Position numbers and translations under genes: made by a program
The notes under the pieces: generated by a model
What the model was told of the DNA's origin: nothing
The model's input: the letters and a program-made list of their open reading frames with translations, nothing else
The model's database searches: none
Assembly: GCA_937978655.1 (NCBI GenBank)
Contig: CALJUX010000013.1
Span: forward strand, 1-64,000
Direction of reading: 5' to 3'
DNA length: 64,000 nucleotides
From: an uncultured Chromatiaceae bacterium
GTDB taxonomy: Bacteria > Pseudomonadota > Gammaproteobacteria > Enterobacterales > Alteromonadaceae
In this document: positions 54,972 through 63,599 of the stretch, piece after piece
Layout of the letters: each line of letters opens with the position of its first letter
How positions within the stretch are numbered: the stretch's first letter is position 1

Positions 54972-57503
54972 TCAGAAGTCGTAACCAAAGCGCACGCCGT
55001 ACATCCGTGGCGGGTTGTTGGTCGAACGAATAAAACCGTCGCGGAACTGGAAGTAATTGGCATTGCGCACAATTTCGTCAGTCAGGTTGCTGCCGTAAGC
55101 TTCCAGCCACCAGTTGCCCTGCGCCGGCAATAACCGCACGCTGGCGTCGATTTTCCAGTAAGCGTCCTGCGCATCGGACAAATGCGCGCCGTCGTAGTTG
55201 TTCAGCGAGGTGTACATTTTGCTTTGCCAGTGCGCGGTGACTTGCGGTTCCAGCGCAAAACCCTGCGCCAGCTCCAGTGTGTGTTTCAACGTCAGGCTGG
55301 TCGACCAGTCCGGTGAATATGGCAGGCTGTTACCGCTGATATCGACTTTGCCGGCGCATGGTTTCTGGCCGTATTCCAACCGTTCACTGCAGTAATACGC
55401 ATCTTCAAACGGAATATCTTCCACCCGGGCATTGAGCCAGGCGACATAACCCGTCAGGCGGCCACCAACCCAAGGGATATAATCCAGCTCCAGCTCCAAA
55501 CCTTTAAGCGACGCTTCACCGATATTGGTGGTGACGTTGTGGGTCTTTTCACTGCCATCCGGCCGGGTGCCGACTTTTTGGTTATTGGTGACTTGCATAT
55601 CGGTGTAATCGCTGTAAAACAGCGCCGCCGAAAGGTTCATTTTGCCATCGAGCAAACTGCCTTTATAACCGGCTTCATAGTTCGTCACTTCTTCCGGGCC
55701 GTACGGCAAGTTGGAGTACTGACCACAGTCGCAGATGTCAAAATCTTCGAAGAAACCACCGGCTTTGAAGCCTGTGGCGACAAAGGCGTATAACAAGTCG
55801 TTGTTATCGAGGCGATAATCGGTGCCGAGTTTCCAGGTGCCTTTTTGCCAGTCTTCACTGGCGTAGGTGCGCCGGCCGGCGGTCAGCACCTGGCCAAGCG
55901 GCGGATAAGTGCCCATGTCTTTGGTCAGGCTGTCGCCCTGAATGCTGCCGTTTTTAGTTGGGTCATATTTGCCGTTGTAGTATTTGTCGCTGAATACCAG
56001 CTCATAACCGACACCGCCGTTATCGATTTTCTCGTCGCGGGTCTGGCGATAACCAAAAGTCACCTGCTGTTTATCGGTCAGCTGATAATCAAACTGGCCA
56101 AACACCGCATCAGCATTGGCGCGGCGGTCGTCTTGCGGATAAGAAAATGCCGCCGGATGATAGCCAAGCGCAGAGTGGCGCAGGCCGTGCACTAATTCCA
56201 CATCAAACTTGATTTTGTTTTTCTCGCGCATCGAGAACACACCGGTAACAAACTTCAGATCGGCGCTGGAATAAGTGAACTGCAGTTCGTGGATGGTCGA
56301 TTTAAACTCAGCGTCAGTGCGGGCATAACGGTCAAATAACAGTGGATGACTGAAGCTGTCGAGCTTAGCGCGGCTTGGCGCGGCAGCAAAACCGGCGTCT
56401 TCGTCAAATAACTGATAGCGCTCCTGATCGGCCACGCTGAAACGATAGTCGGCACTCCAGGTGTCGTTAATCAGCCAGTTCAGATGCGAGCGCGTGGTGT
56501 CGATGGTCATATCCATGTCACCCGGCACGTTGATGTTGGCGTAAAACTGTTGCTGCGTGCATTCGTCGACTGTGCCTTTGGCTTGATTACAGTCTTTTAA
56601 AAACAACTCACCGGCGCTTTTATCGGCAAAGTGCTCGAGGGTTAAATCCCAGGTCAGACTGTCGGTTGGCACCCAGCGGGCCAGCGCGCGCACCGCTTGT
56701 TTATCGGCGTTGGTATAATAATCTTCTTTGCCAACCCGGCGGTTTTCGCGCTGGTCGGTATCCGGCCTGCCATCAGCGACCATCGGCTTGCCGGTGAACG
56801 GGTCTTTGATATCCGGTCTGTTGATATCCCGCACGTCATAATCCTGCTGGATATAACCGTCGCGCCGGTCGGCCATCAGCGCAAACCGCAGCGCAAAACG
56901 GTCATTGACTGCGATATTGGTCAGGCCACGCAGCTGTTTGTGGGCGTATTTGCCATAACCCAACACAATGCTGGAGTACGAATCTGAGGTATCGGCTTTA
57001 TTCGGGATCACATTGATAGAGCCGCCAGTCGAGTTGCGACCAAATAAAGTGCCTTGTGGGCCGCGCAGTACTTCTACCTGAGACACGTCATAGAGCAGCG
57101 CTAAGGCGCCTTGAGGCCGTGGCGAATAAATACCGTCGATATGCACACCAACCGCCGGATCACCGATTTCGGTATTATTGCCCGAACGCACGCCACGAAT
57201 AGACGCCTGAATGCCGGAATCGGTGCCTGAAACGACAAACTGGGTATTCGGAATGCTGGTGGTCAGTTCACGTAATTCTTTAATGCCGCTGCGGGTCAGC
57301 TGGTCCTGGCTAATTGCCGTGATCGCGCCCGGTGTTTCCATCAGATAGGTTTTACGTTTGCTGGCGGTGACCGAGATCCGCTCGATTTTGCCCTCGTTTT
57401 CAGCTGCGACTGATTTTACATTTTCGTTACTTTGCGCTGTAACCGGGCAGCTGAGTATCGCTGCGGCCACACAGCAGCCCAGGTAAGTGATTTTGCCGTT
57501 CAT
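54972..57503 (-). CDS. TonB-dependent outer-membrane receptor
   Basis: An 843-residue outer-membrane active transporter. The signal peptide ends near residue 23. A TonB-box-like ERISVTASKR lies near 42-51, and the plug domain (about 55-170) includes IRGVRSGNNTEIGDPAVGVHIDGIY and the VEVLRGPQGTLFGRNSTGGSINVI segment. A 22-strand barrel closes with the terminal strand MYGVRFGYDF ending in Phe. No SusD partner is present, as expected in Proteobacteria. The adjacent GH3 and ABC genes suggest an oligosaccharide ligand, though a siderophore cannot be excluded from sequence alone. Confidence 0.93.
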   Translation of the reverse strand: MNGKITYLGCCVAAAILSCPVTAQSNENVKSVAAENEGKIERISVTASKRKTYLMETPGAITAISQDQLTRSGIKELRELTTSIPNTQFVVSGTDSGIQASIRGVRSGNNTEIGDPAVGVHIDGIYSPRPQGALALLYDVSQVEVLRGPQGTLFGRNSTGGSINVIPNKADTSDSYSSIVLGYGKYAHKQLRGLTNIAVNDRFALRFALMADRRDGYIQQDYDVRDINRPDIKDPFTGKPMVADGRPDTDQRENRRVGKEDYYTNADKQAVRALARWVPTDSLTWDLTLEHFADKSAGELFLKDCNQAKGTVDECTQQQFYANINVPGDMDMTIDTTRSHLNWLINDTWSADYRFSVADQERYQLFDEDAGFAAAPSRAKLDSFSHPLLFDRYARTDAEFKSTIHELQFTYSSADLKFVTGVFSMREKNKIKFDVELVHGLRHSALGYHPAAFSYPQDDRRANADAVFGQFDYQLTDKQQVTFGYRQTRDEKIDNGGVGYELVFSDKYYNGKYDPTKNGSIQGDSLTKDMGTYPPLGQVLTAGRRTYASEDWQKGTWKLGTDYRLDNNDLLYAFVATGFKAGGFFEDFDICDCGQYSNLPYGPEEVTNYEAGYKGSLLDGKMNLSAALFYSDYTDMQVTNNQKVGTRPDGSEKTHNVTTNIGEASLKGLELELDYIPWVGGRLTGYVAWLNARVEDIPFEDAYYCSERLEYGQKPCAGKVDISGNSLPYSPDWSTSLTLKHTLELAQGFALEPQVTAHWQSKMYTSLNNYDGAHLSDAQDAYWKIDASVRLLPAQGNWWLEAYGSNLTDEIVRNANYFQFRDGFIRSTNNPPRMYGVRFGYDF

Positions 57504-57651
57504 CTGTAGTTCCCCGTGTATTGTTTTTAGTTTCGGTTTTGGTTTTGGACAGTTACAGCGCTAGTAATATCAACAAGTTACCAATCAGCTTTTTTGTGCG
57601 CACCACGCAAAAACTGTCACCTTATTGTTTTACCTTTGCTGCTTAAATTTT

Positions 57652-57681
57652 AGTCTATTTAATTTACTAAATATTTGTCAA
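57652..57681 (-). promoter_or_regulatory. Promoter of the TonB receptor gene with internal palindrome
   Basis: On the minus strand TTGACA (57681-57676), an 18-base spacer and TAGACT (57657-57652). The spacer holds the palindrome ATTTAGTAAAT (57672-57662), whose core TTAGTAAA recurs upstream of the ABC operon. It is a candidate site for the ROK repressor. The promoter lies in a 220-base AT-rich gap with no gene. Confidence 0.55.
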
Positions 57682-57723
57682 TTGTTTTGACTTTTTATTT
57701 CACGAAAAAAAATCATCATTTAT

Positions 57724-59331
57724 TTACATCTTTTGGACACTGTGCCGCTGCTGGCCCAATAACACATCAACCAGAGCCATGGCACTGCAGCGCCGACTGG
57801 AATAACTGCACAGATAGGTCTGCAGCGCAGGGTATAAACTCAGCTCAGTGTCAGAGCGCAGCGCCATCACAATGACCTGTCCGCCAAAGGCCGCCACACA
57901 TTGTTGCACCCGGCTTTGTTGCTGTGACAGATCAAAACGGCTGCCCGGTAATGGATAGTCCTCAGTCAGTAACACCAGCGGCTGTTGCAATGACTGCCCT
58001 TGCGCTATCCAGCCGGCGACAACTGGCCAGCTTAATACTTCAACCTGCACCCGCGCCTGTTGCAACTGCTGCTGCACCACGCTGCTGGCCGGCACCGGGT
58101 CGTTTGGCCCTATGCCTCTGCTATTTTGGATCTGCTGATATTCCGCCGGCTCCGCCAGCGCCAGCAGGTAAAAACTCTGCTGAAGCGGCAGCAGCCCTTG
58201 CTGGTTGCGCAATACAGCACAGGCCCGTTGTGCCGCGAGCGCTGCAATATCGCCCCCCGGCGGCAAGGCACGGACTTGCGGCTCCGCCAGCTGATAACGC
58301 AGCAACAACACACGCTGTAATGCCGCATCGATTTGCGCTTCGTCAAGCTCGCCACTGCGCACCGCAGCCACCACGCCCTGAATAGTCTGACGCTGAATGG
58401 CCTGATAATCAGTGACGGCGTTTTCGTAGTGCTCTTCGCTGAGCATAATCATGTCAGCGCCGGCTCTGAGCGCCTGCACGGCGGCCTGTACCGGGCCGTA
58501 GTGGCGGCGCATCGCCCCCATATTCATGCTGTCGGTCAGGATCACACCATCAAACCCTAACTGTTCGCGCAGCAGCCGGGTCAAAATCAGTGGCGATAAA
58601 GTCGCCGGAAATTCGCTATCAAGCTGCGGATAACAAATATGGCTGGTCATCAGCAGCGGCACACCGGCAGCAATGGCGGCGACAAATGGCTGCAGATGGC
58701 TGTCGAGCAATTGCGTCAGCGACAAATCCACCACTGGCAGGCCGTTATGACTGTCAGTGGCGGTATCGCCATGGCCCGGAAAATGTTTGGCGCAGGCCAG
58801 CATGCCGGTTTGTAAAATCGCTCTCACCGCTGCGCGGCTATGACGCGACACCAGCCTAGGGTCCGCGCCAAAAGAACGCTGCCCGATGATCGGATTATCC
58901 GGGTTGCTGTTCACATCAACACAAGGTGCCAGCAGCGTGTTATAACCGAGCGCCTGCATCTGCAGCGCCATATGTTGATATTGCTGCGCGGTCAGCGCCA
59001 CATCATCGACTACCCCCAGCGCCAGATTACCAGGGCCGGTGTCGGTGAATCGGGTTAGCACACTCCAGGCCCCTTCCTGATCGACACCTAAAATCAGCGG
59101 CGCATCGACAGTGCGCAGTGCGGCCAGTTTTTGCAGTTCCAGATTTAAGGCTGCTGCCTGTTGCGGATCGGCGGCATTGTCATCGGTCAGATAAAAACCA
59201 CCGATCTGATACTGTTCGACCAACTGGCGGGCGTACGCCACATCCGGCCCGGCAAAGGCCAGCATAAACAGCTGACCGACTTTATGTTCCAGCGGCAGGC
59301 TGTCCATCAGCTGGCGGATACGATGTTTCAT
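57724..59331 (-). CDS. GH3 glycoside hydrolase, NagZ-like beta-N-acetylhexosaminidase
   Basis: A 535-residue family 3 glycosidase without signal peptide, hence cytoplasmic. The N-terminal barrel carries KHFPGHGDTATDSH (182-195), whose Asp193-His195 pair is the acid/base dyad typical of the NagZ branch. The nucleophile Asp267 lies in VILTDSMNMGAM. A second alpha/beta domain of about 190 residues follows, so it is longer than E. coli NagZ (341) and more like two-domain Bacillus enzymes. It follows the ABC ATPase gene by nine bases. It probably removes terminal GlcNAc-type residues from an imported oligosaccharide; exact linkage is unknown. Confidence 0.87.
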   Translation of the reverse strand: MKHRIRQLMDSLPLEHKVGQLFMLAFAGPDVAYARQLVEQYQIGGFYLTDDNAADPQQAAALNLELQKLAALRTVDAPLILGVDQEGAWSVLTRFTDTGPGNLALGVVDDVALTAQQYQHMALQMQALGYNTLLAPCVDVNSNPDNPIIGQRSFGADPRLVSRHSRAAVRAILQTGMLACAKHFPGHGDTATDSHNGLPVVDLSLTQLLDSHLQPFVAAIAAGVPLLMTSHICYPQLDSEFPATLSPLILTRLLREQLGFDGVILTDSMNMGAMRRHYGPVQAAVQALRAGADMIMLSEEHYENAVTDYQAIQRQTIQGVVAAVRSGELDEAQIDAALQRVLLLRYQLAEPQVRALPPGGDIAALAAQRACAVLRNQQGLLPLQQSFYLLALAEPAEYQQIQNSRGIGPNDPVPASSVVQQQLQQARVQVEVLSWPVVAGWIAQGQSLQQPLVLLTEDYPLPGSRFDLSQQQSRVQQCVAAFGGQVIVMALRSDTELSLYPALQTYLCSYSSRRCSAMALVDVLLGQQRHSVQKM

Positions 59332-59340
59332 AGGGTCTCC

Positions 59341-60114
59341 TCAGGCCGCGACTGCAGCGCCGGTAATAAGCGCCACCAGCTGCTCTTTACTGACATCGCT
59401 CAGTGCCACATCGGCGACCGAACGGCCCTGGTACAGCACCACAGCGCGGTCGCAGGTTTCCAGCACATGCTGCATGTTGTGACTAATCAGCAACACCGCC
59501 ACGCCCTGTGAACTGATCAGCCGGATCAGTGCGTTGACCTGTGCACTTTGCTCAACGCCAAGCGCTGCAGTGGGTTCATCCATAATGACCAGATCAGCGC
59601 CCCAGTTCACGGCGCGGGCTATCGCTATCGCCTGGCGCTGGCCACCGGACAAGCTCTGCACCGGAGCGGCAAAATCGGCCATCCGGCTATTCAGGCGGTG
59701 CAGCGACTTACGCGCCTGCCGCTCCATCGCCGCTTTGTCCAGCCAGCCAATGGCACGCAGCAACGGGTTTTTGCTTAAAATTTCCCGGTTTAAGAACAGG
59801 TTGGCCGGGATATCAAACTCCGGCACCATCGCCAGGTCCTGAAACACCGTTTCAATGCCCAGCGCCCGCGCTTGCTGCGGCGTGTCTAACACCACTTTGT
59901 TGCCGTTAAACAACACTTCGCCCTGATCAGCCTGATGGATGCCGGCCAGGCAACGCACCAGCGTGGTTTTACCGGCGCCGTTGTCACCGAGCAACGCCAC
60001 CACTTCACCTTTTTGGATGGAAAAACTGACATCTTTTAGCGCCTGCACGGCGCCAAAGGATTTACCGAGCTGACGGATCTCGAGTGCGCTCTGACCTAAT
60101 GCATTTCTAACCAC
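59341..60114 (-). CDS. Sugar ABC transporter ATP-binding protein (CUT2-like)
   Basis: A 257-residue ABC ATPase with one nucleotide-binding domain: Walker A GDNGAGKTTL, signature LSGGQRQAIAIARA, Walker B LVIMDEPTAALG and H-loop LISHN. Ribose-type (CUT2) importers usually have a fused double ATPase of about 500 residues; this one is of the single-domain FrcA type. The start is GTG at 60114 with GGAGG six bases upstream, giving an 8-base overlap with the permease gene; an open extension to 60150 is unsupported. It energises import with the adjacent permease. Confidence 0.92.
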   Translation of the reverse strand: MVRNALGQSALEIRQLGKSFGAVQALKDVSFSIQKGEVVALLGDNGAGKTTLVRCLAGIHQADQGEVLFNGNKVVLDTPQQARALGIETVFQDLAMVPEFDIPANLFLNREILSKNPLLRAIGWLDKAAMERQARKSLHRLNSRMADFAAPVQSLSGGQRQAIAIARAVNWGADLVIMDEPTAALGVEQSAQVNALIRLISSQGVAVLLISHNMQHVLETCDRAVVLYQGRSVADVALSDVSKEQLVALITGAAVAA

Positions 60115-61072
60115 GTTTGACCTCCCGCACACCGATAGCCACTGCCACAATCAGGATCACCCCGCGGGCGACCATTTGCTCATTAGTGGAAAAACCAGAC
60201 AAAATCAGCCCGTTATTGATCATGCCCATCAGCCAGGAGCCAAGCACTGCGCCGAAGATACAGACCCGGCCACCAAACAAACTGGTGCCGCCAATCGCCA
60301 CCGCAGCAATCACTGTTAACAAGTCGGCTTCGCCTAAGGTATACCGCGCGCCCTGTAACCGGCCGGCATAGAGCAGACCAGCCAAAGCCGCACCGGTCGC
60401 GGAGATCATCAGCGCCTGCACCCGCAGGCGCTGCAGCGCAATGCCCATGGCGCGGGCGGCCTGCGGTTGCCCACCCACTGCCAGCAAATGCCGGCCAAAA
60501 CGTAATTTATTCAGCAGCAGGTACCCCAGGAGCGCGACCGCAACTGTCCACAACAACAAAGTCGGAATGCCCCACAGCTCACCGCCACCGAACCAGAAGA
60601 TAAAGCCATCATGCAGTACCGGCACCGATTCCATGCCGGTCAGTTGCCGCGCCACACCGGCCAGCACACTCATAGTGCCAAGAGTGATTAAAAGGCTCGA
60701 TACCTGTAATTTTTCAGTCAGCAAGCCATTGATAAAACCAACGGCGGCGCCAAGCCCGAGTGCTGCGAGGGTCGCGACCAACACGCCATATTGCGGCAAC
60801 AACAACGCCGCCACTAATGCACTGACCGCCACCACAGCGCCTATCGACAAATCGATATGACCAACTGCTAAGGCAAAACACAAAGCCACCGCCATCACAG
60901 TGACCGGCGTGGTCTGGCGCACGATATTCAGCAGATTGTCGAGGCTTAAAAATGCGGTGTCATGCAGCAGCACGGCAAAAAAGCTCAGCACAATCAAAAA
61001 GATGTAATAGATATAAGCGTCGCGGCGCAGCAGCAGCTGCTTGAGCATCGTCGCCTGGGTCTGCGTGGTCAT
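60107..61072 (-). CDS. Sugar ABC transporter permease (RbsC-like)
   Basis: A 321-residue inner-membrane permease with about ten helices, of the ribose/xylose BPD_transp_2 family. It shows the family segments LCFALAVGHIDLSIGAVVAVSALVAA split across 62-87 and GRHLLAVGGQPQAARAMGIA near 193-212, the EAA-like coupling loop. GGTSLFGG lies near the end. It presumably forms a homodimer channel. The start overlaps the binding-protein gene by four bases. Confidence 0.93.
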   Translation of the reverse strand: MTTQTQATMLKQLLLRRDAYIYYIFLIVLSFFAVLLHDTAFLSLDNLLNIVRQTTPVTVMAVALCFALAVGHIDLSIGAVVAVSALVAALLLPQYGVLVATLAALGLGAAVGFINGLLTEKLQVSSLLITLGTMSVLAGVARQLTGMESVPVLHDGFIFWFGGGELWGIPTLLLWTVAVALLGYLLLNKLRFGRHLLAVGGQPQAARAMGIALQRLRVQALMISATGAALAGLLYAGRLQGARYTLGEADLLTVIAAVAIGGTSLFGGRVCIFGAVLGSWLMGMINNGLILSGFSTNEQMVARGVILIVAVAIGVREVKRG

Positions 61073-62190
61073 CGGCCATTCTCCGTTGCGATGAAGGGTT
61101 GTAATACAGCAGGCAGCGGGCTGTGAAAGGCACGCAGCCAGCCTTCGCTGATGTTATGACGGTGTACTGTTTCAAAGGGCACTAAGGTCAGTTTGGGCGT
61201 CGGCGCGCCAAGTTCGGCCAGCAGTGCCACTTTGGCCATGGTCTGGCCAATCAGATAAGGCTGGTCGGCAATAGTCGCCAGCATATTGCCGTCTCGCGCC
61301 AGATCCAGCAGGTTGTTGACGCCCAAATCATGGGTCACCACGCGGATATCCTTGCGTCCGGCGGCGCGCAGCGCTTCCAGCACCCCTTCGGCCGCGCTGT
61401 CCCAGGACACATAAATCAGGTCCAGTTCCGGATGTTGCAGCAACAGGGCTGCCGCCACGTCACTGGTTTCCTGCTCGCGGACAAAACCTTTACGCGCCAC
61501 CAGCTGCAACTGCGGATGGGCCTGCAGCGCATCAACAAAGGCTTTGTCGCGGGTGTTGGTAATAAAATAATCGGCGTCGTGGTAAATCATGCCGACCTGC
61601 AGCGGCTTGCTGCTATGTTCAGCCAGCACCCGGGCGGCGCGCCGGCCCATGCCAATCATGTCGTCGGTGACAATGCCGGCATAATCCGCCGGATGAGAAA
61701 AACCAGCGATCGGGTTACTCAGTAACACCAGTTTGGCGCCGCCGGCCCCCGCGCGCTGCAGGCTGCTTTTGACACTGGCAGCGTCGATGGCCAGCGTCAG
61801 GATAAAATCTGGTTTCAGCGTGGTGACATTTTCCAGATCTGCGACCTGGCGCGCCGGGTCGTAGTTGGCATCGGTCACCGCAACCACTTCGACGCCAGCA
61901 TCAGCAAACTCGGCACGGGCACCGGCGGTGACGGCATTGATCCAGGGGCTGGCGCCATGCCAGACCAAAGCGGCGCGCCGGGGCGTCTGCTTCAGCTGTT
62001 GCTGCTGAGTTTTACTCAACACCACTTGTTCGGCTGGTTGCGCCTGTGCTAAGTCCAGCAGCGCCGGTGTGGCGGCAAAAGCAAAAAACGGCACCGTTGC
62101 CGCCAACCACAGCGCACTGAAACAACGCCAGGCCGCTGACTGCAGGCCCACCCTGCGCATCGGACACGGCAAAATTAAATTTTTTCTCAC
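61069..62190 (-). CDS. Periplasmic sugar-binding protein (RbsB family)
   Basis: A 373-residue solute-binding protein of the Peripla_BP_4 ribose/galactose type. A long signal peptide ends near AAATPA (about residue 41). Two Rossmann-like lobes follow: the first around VWHGASPWINAVTAGARAEF, the second from about 180. The ligand-contacting stretch DLIYVSWDSAAEGVLEALRAAG matches the usual hinge segment. The start is uncertain: GTG at 62190 has AGG six bases upstream, whereas the ATG at 62160 gives a tidier signal peptide but no ribosome site. First gene of the binding protein-permease-ATPase-GH3 operon. Confidence 0.88.
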   Translation of the reverse strand: MRKNLILPCPMRRVGLQSAAWRCFSALWLAATVPFFAFAATPALLDLAQAQPAEQVVLSKTQQQQLKQTPRRAALVWHGASPWINAVTAGARAEFADAGVEVVAVTDANYDPARQVADLENVTTLKPDFILTLAIDAASVKSSLQRAGAGGAKLVLLSNPIAGFSHPADYAGIVTDDMIGMGRRAARVLAEHSSKPLQVGMIYHDADYFITNTRDKAFVDALQAHPQLQLVARKGFVREQETSDVAAALLLQHPELDLIYVSWDSAAEGVLEALRAAGRKDIRVVTHDLGVNNLLDLARDGNMLATIADQPYLIGQTMAKVALLAELGAPTPKLTLVPFETVHRHNISEGWLRAFHSPLPAVLQPFIATENGR

Positions 62191-62223
62191 ATGCCACCTT
62201 TTTTTCACAATGTTGATAGATTG

Positions 62224-62253
62224 GTTATATTCCACCCAGTCGCAATATGTCAA
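62224..62253 (-). promoter_or_regulatory. Promoter of the ABC-GH3 operon
   Basis: On the minus strand TTGACA (62253-62248), an 18-base spacer and TATAAC (62229-62224), 34 bases before the GTG start. Confidence 0.65.
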
Positions 62254-62258
62254 TCAAT

Positions 62259-62276
62259 TTTACTAATAACTTATTA
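62259..62276. promoter_or_regulatory. Candidate ROK operator upstream of the ABC operon
   Basis: A 13-base perfect palindrome TAATAA-C-TTATTA (62264-62276) overlaps the octamer TTTACTAA (62259-62266), which also occurs in the TonB-receptor promoter. It lies just upstream of the ABC promoter, between it and the divergent ROK gene. Confidence 0.5.
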
Positions 62277-62360
62277 CGGACAAATTGTTTGCGTTTGCCG
62301 GCCGTTCAGGTCAAAAATGGCGGCTGATTTTTTCGCACCGCCGCAGGATTTGGCCCTCGT

Positions 62361-63593
62361 ATGCAAGGCTCGAACTCGAAACAAAACAAATCGTTAAATC
62401 TTCGGCTGGTGTTGTCGCAAATCGCCACACAAGGGCCGTTGTCGCGCGCCGATTTAGCGCGGGCCACGCAGCTGACCAAACAGACCATCACCAATCTGGT
62501 TGATGAACTGATTGCCCATCAGCTGGTAATTGAAACCGGTCAGCTCAAAATCGGCGTGGGTAAACCATCGACCATGCTAATGCTCAATGGTCCAGGTCTA
62601 TTCAGTCTGGGGATCCGCATCTGGCCTGGTCGTATTGAACTGGCGCTCAGTGATTTGACCGGCCAGTTGCTGGCACATCAAACCGCCACGCGCCAGAGCG
62701 AGCAGGGTCTGGTCAGTCAGGTGGCCAGTTTCAGTCAGCAATTTTTGCAACAATCCGGTCATCTGCACAGCCAGTTGTTAGGCGCCGGCCTCACCATCGT
62801 ATGCGCAACCGCGGCGGAGCCTGAGCAACGCCAGCAGGAACTGCAACTTCTGCAACAGCAGCTGGCAGGTGCGCTGCAATTGCCAGTGGTCGCTGCCAAT
62901 ACTGCGGCCGCCTGTGCGGCCTATCAGTTGCTGCACGGTGAAGCCCGTCAGCTCAGCAGCTTCTGTTACATCCATCTTGGTCAGCACATTGACAGCGCTA
63001 TTGTGTTTGAACGGCGCTTGTTATCGGGTCAGCATGGTCTGACCGGCGCGCTGGGTGATATTTTTGTCACGCCGGAGCAGGACCACAGCACTGGGGATTT
63101 TGGCCGGCTGAATGATTTTGCCTCCGTGTATGCATTACAGCAATTTGTTGACAAAAAGCTGCCCGGCCTGCAGCTCGACTCGCCAGAGACCTTTGAGCGT
63201 CTCGCTGAACAGATCGACAAACTGGTCCCCTGGTTTGACCGGGCGACAGAGCCCTTGCGCGTCGCTATCCATACGCTGGAGAGCTTGTTTAACTGTCAGA
63301 CGATCATCATCGGCGGCGAAGTCAGTACCTGGTTTCTCGATAAGCTGATCAGCAAATTGCGGCCATTTATTCCGTCCATTGCCCAGTACGGCCAGCGGGA
63401 TGTGCCGCGGCTGATTAAAACGCCGCAAGTGGAACTGGTGGCGATGCAGGGCTTAACCACATTACCGCTGCATGCCGCCTTGCGACCGGATCAGGCGCAA
63501 CAAGTCCAGTTGCCGCCATCGGCAAAGCTGGATCGGCGCCAGCAGTTATTGTTTGGGGTGGACAGTGTCCTGCCTGAAGATGCCGGCGAATAA
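62361..63593 (+). CDS. ROK-family transcriptional regulator
   Basis: A 410-residue regulator with an N-terminal winged helix-turn-helix (about 10-60, GPLSRADLARATQLTKQTITNLVDEL) and a C-terminal ROK domain. The sugar-kinase residues are degraded: the usual DNDANAA appears as AANTAAA (178-184), and GEIGH appears as GALGD (229-233). No zinc CxCGxxGC motif is seen, so it is a sensor without kinase activity. It is divergent from the ABC-GH3 operon, which it probably represses until the sugar is present, as NagC and Mlc do for theirs. Confidence 0.9.
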   Translation: MQGSNSKQNKSLNLRLVLSQIATQGPLSRADLARATQLTKQTITNLVDELIAHQLVIETGQLKIGVGKPSTMLMLNGPGLFSLGIRIWPGRIELALSDLTGQLLAHQTATRQSEQGLVSQVASFSQQFLQQSGHLHSQLLGAGLTIVCATAAEPEQRQQELQLLQQQLAGALQLPVVAANTAAACAAYQLLHGEARQLSSFCYIHLGQHIDSAIVFERRLLSGQHGLTGALGDIFVTPEQDHSTGDFGRLNDFASVYALQQFVDKKLPGLQLDSPETFERLAEQIDKLVPWFDRATEPLRVAIHTLESLFNCQTIIIGGEVSTWFLDKLISKLRPFIPSIAQYGQRDVPRLIKTPQVELVAMQGLTTLPLHAALRPDQAQQVQLPPSAKLDRRQQLLFGVDSVLPEDAGE

Positions 63594-63599
63594 CCCGGT

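Noticed and set aside
57724..62190. Autoinducer-2 (Lsr/LuxP) uptake system because luxS is close
   Set aside because: The operon contains a GH3 glycosidase and a ROK regulator, with no lsrK, lsrR, lsrF or lsrG homolog; luxS has its own terminator.
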